Assembly: GCF_027580225.2 (NCBI RefSeq)
Contig: NC_073340.2
Location: forward strand, 37,329,501 to 37,393,500
From: Misgurnus anguillicaudatus
Lineage: Eukaryota > Chordata > Actinopteri > Cypriniformes > Cobitidae
Reading direction: 5' to 3'
Length of the DNA: 64,000 bases
The notes under the pieces: model-generated
Database searches by the model: none
What the model was told of the DNA's origin: nothing
Seen by the model: only the letters and a program-made list of their open reading frames with translations
Shown here: positions 60,251-64,000 of the stretch, one piece after another
How positions within the stretch are numbered: the first letter of the stretch is position 1
Layout: each line of letters opens with the position of its first letter
Program-made: the position numbers and the translations under genes

Positions 60251-61641
60251 AACTGAATGATAAACTTCACAGTTGAATAATAATGTATTTATTTGTGTGT
60301 TGAGTAACAATGAGAGAAACATGATTCATCTCCCTCTCTGTTTGTATATACTGTACACAAACCTATGAACATACAAATGCATTATCAATGTGTGATCATC
60401 TAGAAAAGACACATCAAAACTCACATGAGCTCCTGTTACAGACACACTGCAATATTAATATTCATCAAAATATGCAATTTAATGTCTCAGGACCCATGAC
60501 TTTCTCACAACACACAAGTATGAAGTCATGTGGTTGGTTGGGTTCAAAAAGACAAACACAGTTTACATAGAAAAAATATGAAGAAATTACATAAATATGC
60601 ACATGAATCTGTCAAATCAATTATTTCCTGCATAAACTTTGGCCAAATATCATCAAATTAATCATCCGGGCCATTAAATAACTAAGTGCAAGGCAACAGG
60701 TTGTATCACACTGAAGGGGTTTATTTTCGCAATAACAAACTGCTGCCTATATATTATCCTGCTTATTACACACCTGTTTACCTAAGGTAAGAATATTAAA
60801 TATTGATTTGAAATATTTTATTTGCTCATTTTTTTAACAAATGCAGACCCTCCACGGTTTTAAGACAAGACGTTCAAATGTCACAAACACACTATTTGGT
60901 TGGATCATTTGTAAATATAATGTCGTTATTAAAAGACATCTTTATATTTCATTTTGTGTAATATTAACCTGTACTTAAAATAATTTGCAGCATCGTTACT
61001 GTGTGTTATTAGTAATATTTTAGAGAGCTGTGTAATAAAAAGGAATTGTCTGTGTTGAGCTACAGTATAGATACAGAGATTCACAACACTTTTAGATGAA
61101 AGAGTTTCTGTCATTTTGTCTCCAGATGATTGACACAATGAGAGTTGATTGACAGGCTGATGACCTCAGTGCTTTCTTAATGAAACCCATCTAGAAAACA
61201 CAACACATCATCCATGAATAGCTGTGGCAGTGAAGATGTCACTCTTAAACATCCTCTCAGCCTGTCAGTGACCTGTGAAGCAGATGAAGTTGATTGTTCT
61301 TATATTGAGTTTTTTTAATCTCAGAAAAAGCAGATTTTTTCGGCAGCCAGTTTTTGATTGAAAACCTAATGAACCATTTAGATAGACATCCATACAGAAG
61401 ACTCATCATACATTTGATTTTAAAGGATCTCTAATAAATATGAAGTATTTCAGTGATTTATTAACTGGTACTCATCACTATAAGAATTATAGGTACATTT
61501 AAAATCATCTCGTTCACAAACCTGGATGATATTCTGGCATTTTGGGATTATTTTCTCTGAATCTGATTTGATAGAAGTTATTCTGCTTTAGAAAGAGGAA
61601 ATGTAGTTTATAAGTATATCAGATGACATGATTTTGATGCC
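60251..61641. other. spock2 intron; nothing recognised
   Basis: AT-rich, no supported exon on either strand; the missing N-terminal spock2 exons were sought and not found. Confidence 0.4.
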
Positions 61642-62303
61642 TTAAAGGTGCCATAGAATGTAAAACTCTATTTATGTAGTCAGAGATGAATACTAAGAGT
61701 TGTGTACATAGTAATGACATATCATGAGCCTCAAACATGATTGTTTCCTCCTTCTTATGTAAACCTCTCGTATGCAAAAACAGACCAATCTCAACATAAC
61801 ACCAACTGTGACGTCATGCTACAGTCCAGATATACAACCCAGCAAGTACAATGTTGTTACAATGATAATAACATTGTGATTGCCGAGTTAGCACTATATG
61901 CTAGTTAATGCTATATGCTAATGTTTAGGCTGAAGTTCTACCATTGACGTTAGAGTTACGTTTTGTAGGTCCATACTGAAAAAAAACAAACTTAGCACTC
62001 AGAAACGTCCATTAACAATCTCCAAACAATTGATTATTCCTCAAAATCTGATACAGACTCAAACATAAGATCTGTTTTCACACACACCGAGCTACTGAAG
62101 GAGAAACAGCCAATCAGAGCAGAGCTCAACATTAATATTTCATGACTCTTTCACATAAGGTAATAATAGACCATTTCATTCTAAAGACAAATCCTAGGAC
62201 ATATAAAACTGACTGGATCATTTTTGGACTTAATAAAGACACAAACCTTCTGTTAGAGAACCATTTAACAGATTATAAACATGCATTCTTTGGCACCTTT
62301 AAA
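61642..62303. mobile_element. TTAA-bounded fish element of about 660 bp
   Basis: TTAAAGGTGCCATAGAATG and CATTCTTTGGCACCTTTAA are inverted ends with TTAA borders. The inner text (GTTTCCTCCTTCTTATGTAA, CAATCTCAACATAACACCAA) belongs to an abundant fish family. No transposase. Confidence 0.8.
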
Positions 62304-63059
62304 TGCTCCCTATGTAGACAACTCACCAAATAACTGAGCAGGTTTTAAACACCTGAGAGATTTCTGCAGTATCATCACTGATCTCTTTTCTTCTCTGCTG
62401 TGTGTTTTTTCACTCCTACTATGCCTTCATTTCATCAAAGATGTGTTTTATGTCAGTACAGATATATAAACACAGTGAAACTGGACCTCATATTCCGACT
62501 TCTGAATGAAATCCAAATCCCCGAGTTCTTATCGTGTGGGTTGAATAAATGGACTTCAGTCTAATGATGCCAGCTGCCTGTGTTGATTCAGTTCCAGCTT
62601 CATCTAAATACTCATCAGATCCACTGCAAACCTTTCAAGATCATCAGAAATTCTGTAATGTTTCTGTCATCATAACAAACAACCACAGACATTAACATAC
62701 ATCAATTTCTCTGACTGTTTACAACTGAAAAGCCTCAACTCAATTTATGTTTTTTGAAGAAAACATCCATATTCTCTCTGTTTTGATCTTTACAGTATTT
62801 GGTTGTTTATCTTGTGTTGTGATTCACTGCGTCCTCTCATCATCTGTTGTGGGCAGTCAGCCGAAGCTCACATCTGACGGTAATAAATCTGTTCAAACCT
62901 AATGAAGTCGTCTACATAAACAGCACTTTCAGACAATGAGGCTGATCAGTGTGTTTAAAACAAACCCAACACAACTCATATCTACAGAACTATTCATGTC
63001 TGCTTAGAAATATTAACAAGCTGAGACAAACAAACACATGGATGTGGGAAAGGGAGAGC

Positions 63060-63104
<45 letters not shown>

Positions 63105-63580
63105 AGTAAATGTTTATTATTCATTACTTATTAAATAATGTCTACTGTGTAACAACAAACATCAAGACTTCTCTCTGTATGAAGATCAGAAAAAGCAAAC
63201 AAACCCAGTGAGATGCTCAGATCTCCTCCTGCTAAACTAAACTAGTCCTGTAGCGTAATGACTACTAGATTTTCACATTCTCTAAAACAAATATCAGGTC
63301 TGCTTACCCATCCAAACAGTCCAGTTCAGATAGTTATGCTACAGCTCAAGTCTTTCTAAAATCCTGCAAACAGTTAAAGTGGTCACTTAATGCCGGTTAA
63401 CATGGAATCAATGAAATATAGAGACAGATTTGATAAAGCAGACTGACGTGATGCTGTGGACCCTCAGTCATCACAATCCACTGAAAACTCATATTCAAAT
63501 CTAATAAAGTTGACTTTTAACCAAGACTGGTCATATATCTGACTTCTTAAAATACCATCCGTCACCCTGGAGAGTCAAAC
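62304..63580. other. spock2 intron; only a microsatellite recognised
   Basis: AT-rich DNA with one (GA)n run at 63063-63102. No exon could be supported. Confidence 0.4.
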
Positions 63581-63760
63581 CAACCCGTTCTCATCAATAT
63601 GCGTATAAATAACACGACTTTACACTTTCAAATTGCGTGTAATGTATACGCCAAATCCCATTTTTGCGTGCATATGATACGCCAATCCTTTCCATTCACT
63701 TTGATAGAGCGCAAATGCGTCTAAATACCACGCATCATCTTTAACGGAATTGACGTCACC
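63580..63760. repeat. Probable dispersed repeat
   Basis: Contains TTCTCATCAATATGCGTATA and ATACGCCAAATCCCATTTTT, a text I associate with a common fish repeat. A minus-strand reading frame across it has no recognisable domain. Confidence 0.4.
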
Positions 63761-64000
63761 AGCAGAGCTCAGTTCACTAATAGAGGATTTCACCTGATGC
63801 GCGTCCATCTTTAAACAGGTGGGTAACAATAATGCTATTTTTGTTACTAGATCACTTTGTTAACGTTAGCATTTTATTTATTTAATCGCTCCTGCATCAC
63901 GCGAATGTTGTCGTTTTTTTTAAACGGCAGCGTATGCTTTTAAAGGAGTTGTTACTGGAACAGTGGGTTGCTCGATTAGCACAGCTGGTTGCTAATGCTG

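Noticed and set aside
63620..63829. 69-residue minus-strand frame
   Set aside because: Overlaps a probable dispersed repeat and shows no domain; not the missing spock2 N-terminal exon.
1..64000. tRNA/rRNA genes, CRISPR arrays, bacterial-type operons
   Set aside because: None seen; tRNA-like boxes at 8155 belong to a SINE, and all real genes are intron-containing vertebrate genes.

Overview
The window is vertebrate nuclear DNA, almost certainly from a ray-finned fish and probably a cyprinid. Genes are split by GT-AG introns, the coding exons match vertebrate families, and the gene-free DNA is packed with short DNA transposons, tRNA-derived SINEs, a Tc1 element and dinucleotide repeats typical of carp and zebrafish relatives. 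No operons, CRISPR arrays, tRNA or rRNA genes were seen.

Layout: (1) 281-1298, plus strand, the last two coding exons of a Nodal-related TGF-beta ligand, with exon 1 left of the window. (2) 4683-12802, plus, a complete four-exon lrrc20. (3) 24920-28668, plus, a neuropeptide FF receptor gene with three coding exons and a possible extra 5' coding exon at 22204. (4) 31678-about 41650, plus, a decaying ppa1 (inorganic pyrophosphatase) gene with stops, a lost splice acceptor and a missing exon. (5) 44763-46363, plus, a complete six-exon sar1a-type COPII GTPase. (6) 50565-59813, minus, ten 3'-proximal exons of spock2 (testican-2), whose first exons lie right of the window. The order nodal, lrrc20, npffr1, ppa1, sar1a on one strand matches, as I remember it, the human 10q22 block; eif4ebp2, which sits between NODAL and LRRC20 in human, was not found.

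The products do not form one pathway: a secreted morphogen, a small LRR protein, a GPCR, a (dead) housekeeping enzyme, a secretory GTPase and an extracellular proteoglycan. The link between them is conserved synteny, not shared function.

Mobile DNA fills the rest. The best cases are a 5'-truncated LINE with a restriction-like endonuclease domain (54830-56013) inserted antisense into the spock2 Kazal exon boundary and flanked by a perfect 47-bp duplication; a Tx1/L1-like LINE wreck (about 18330-21540); a Tc1 relic in an npffr1 intron; a stack of nested hAT-type elements in lrrc20 intron 2; and several short elements bounded by TTAA. All exon coordinates were derived by hand from splice signals and reading-frame continuity; family names rest on recall, not on a search.
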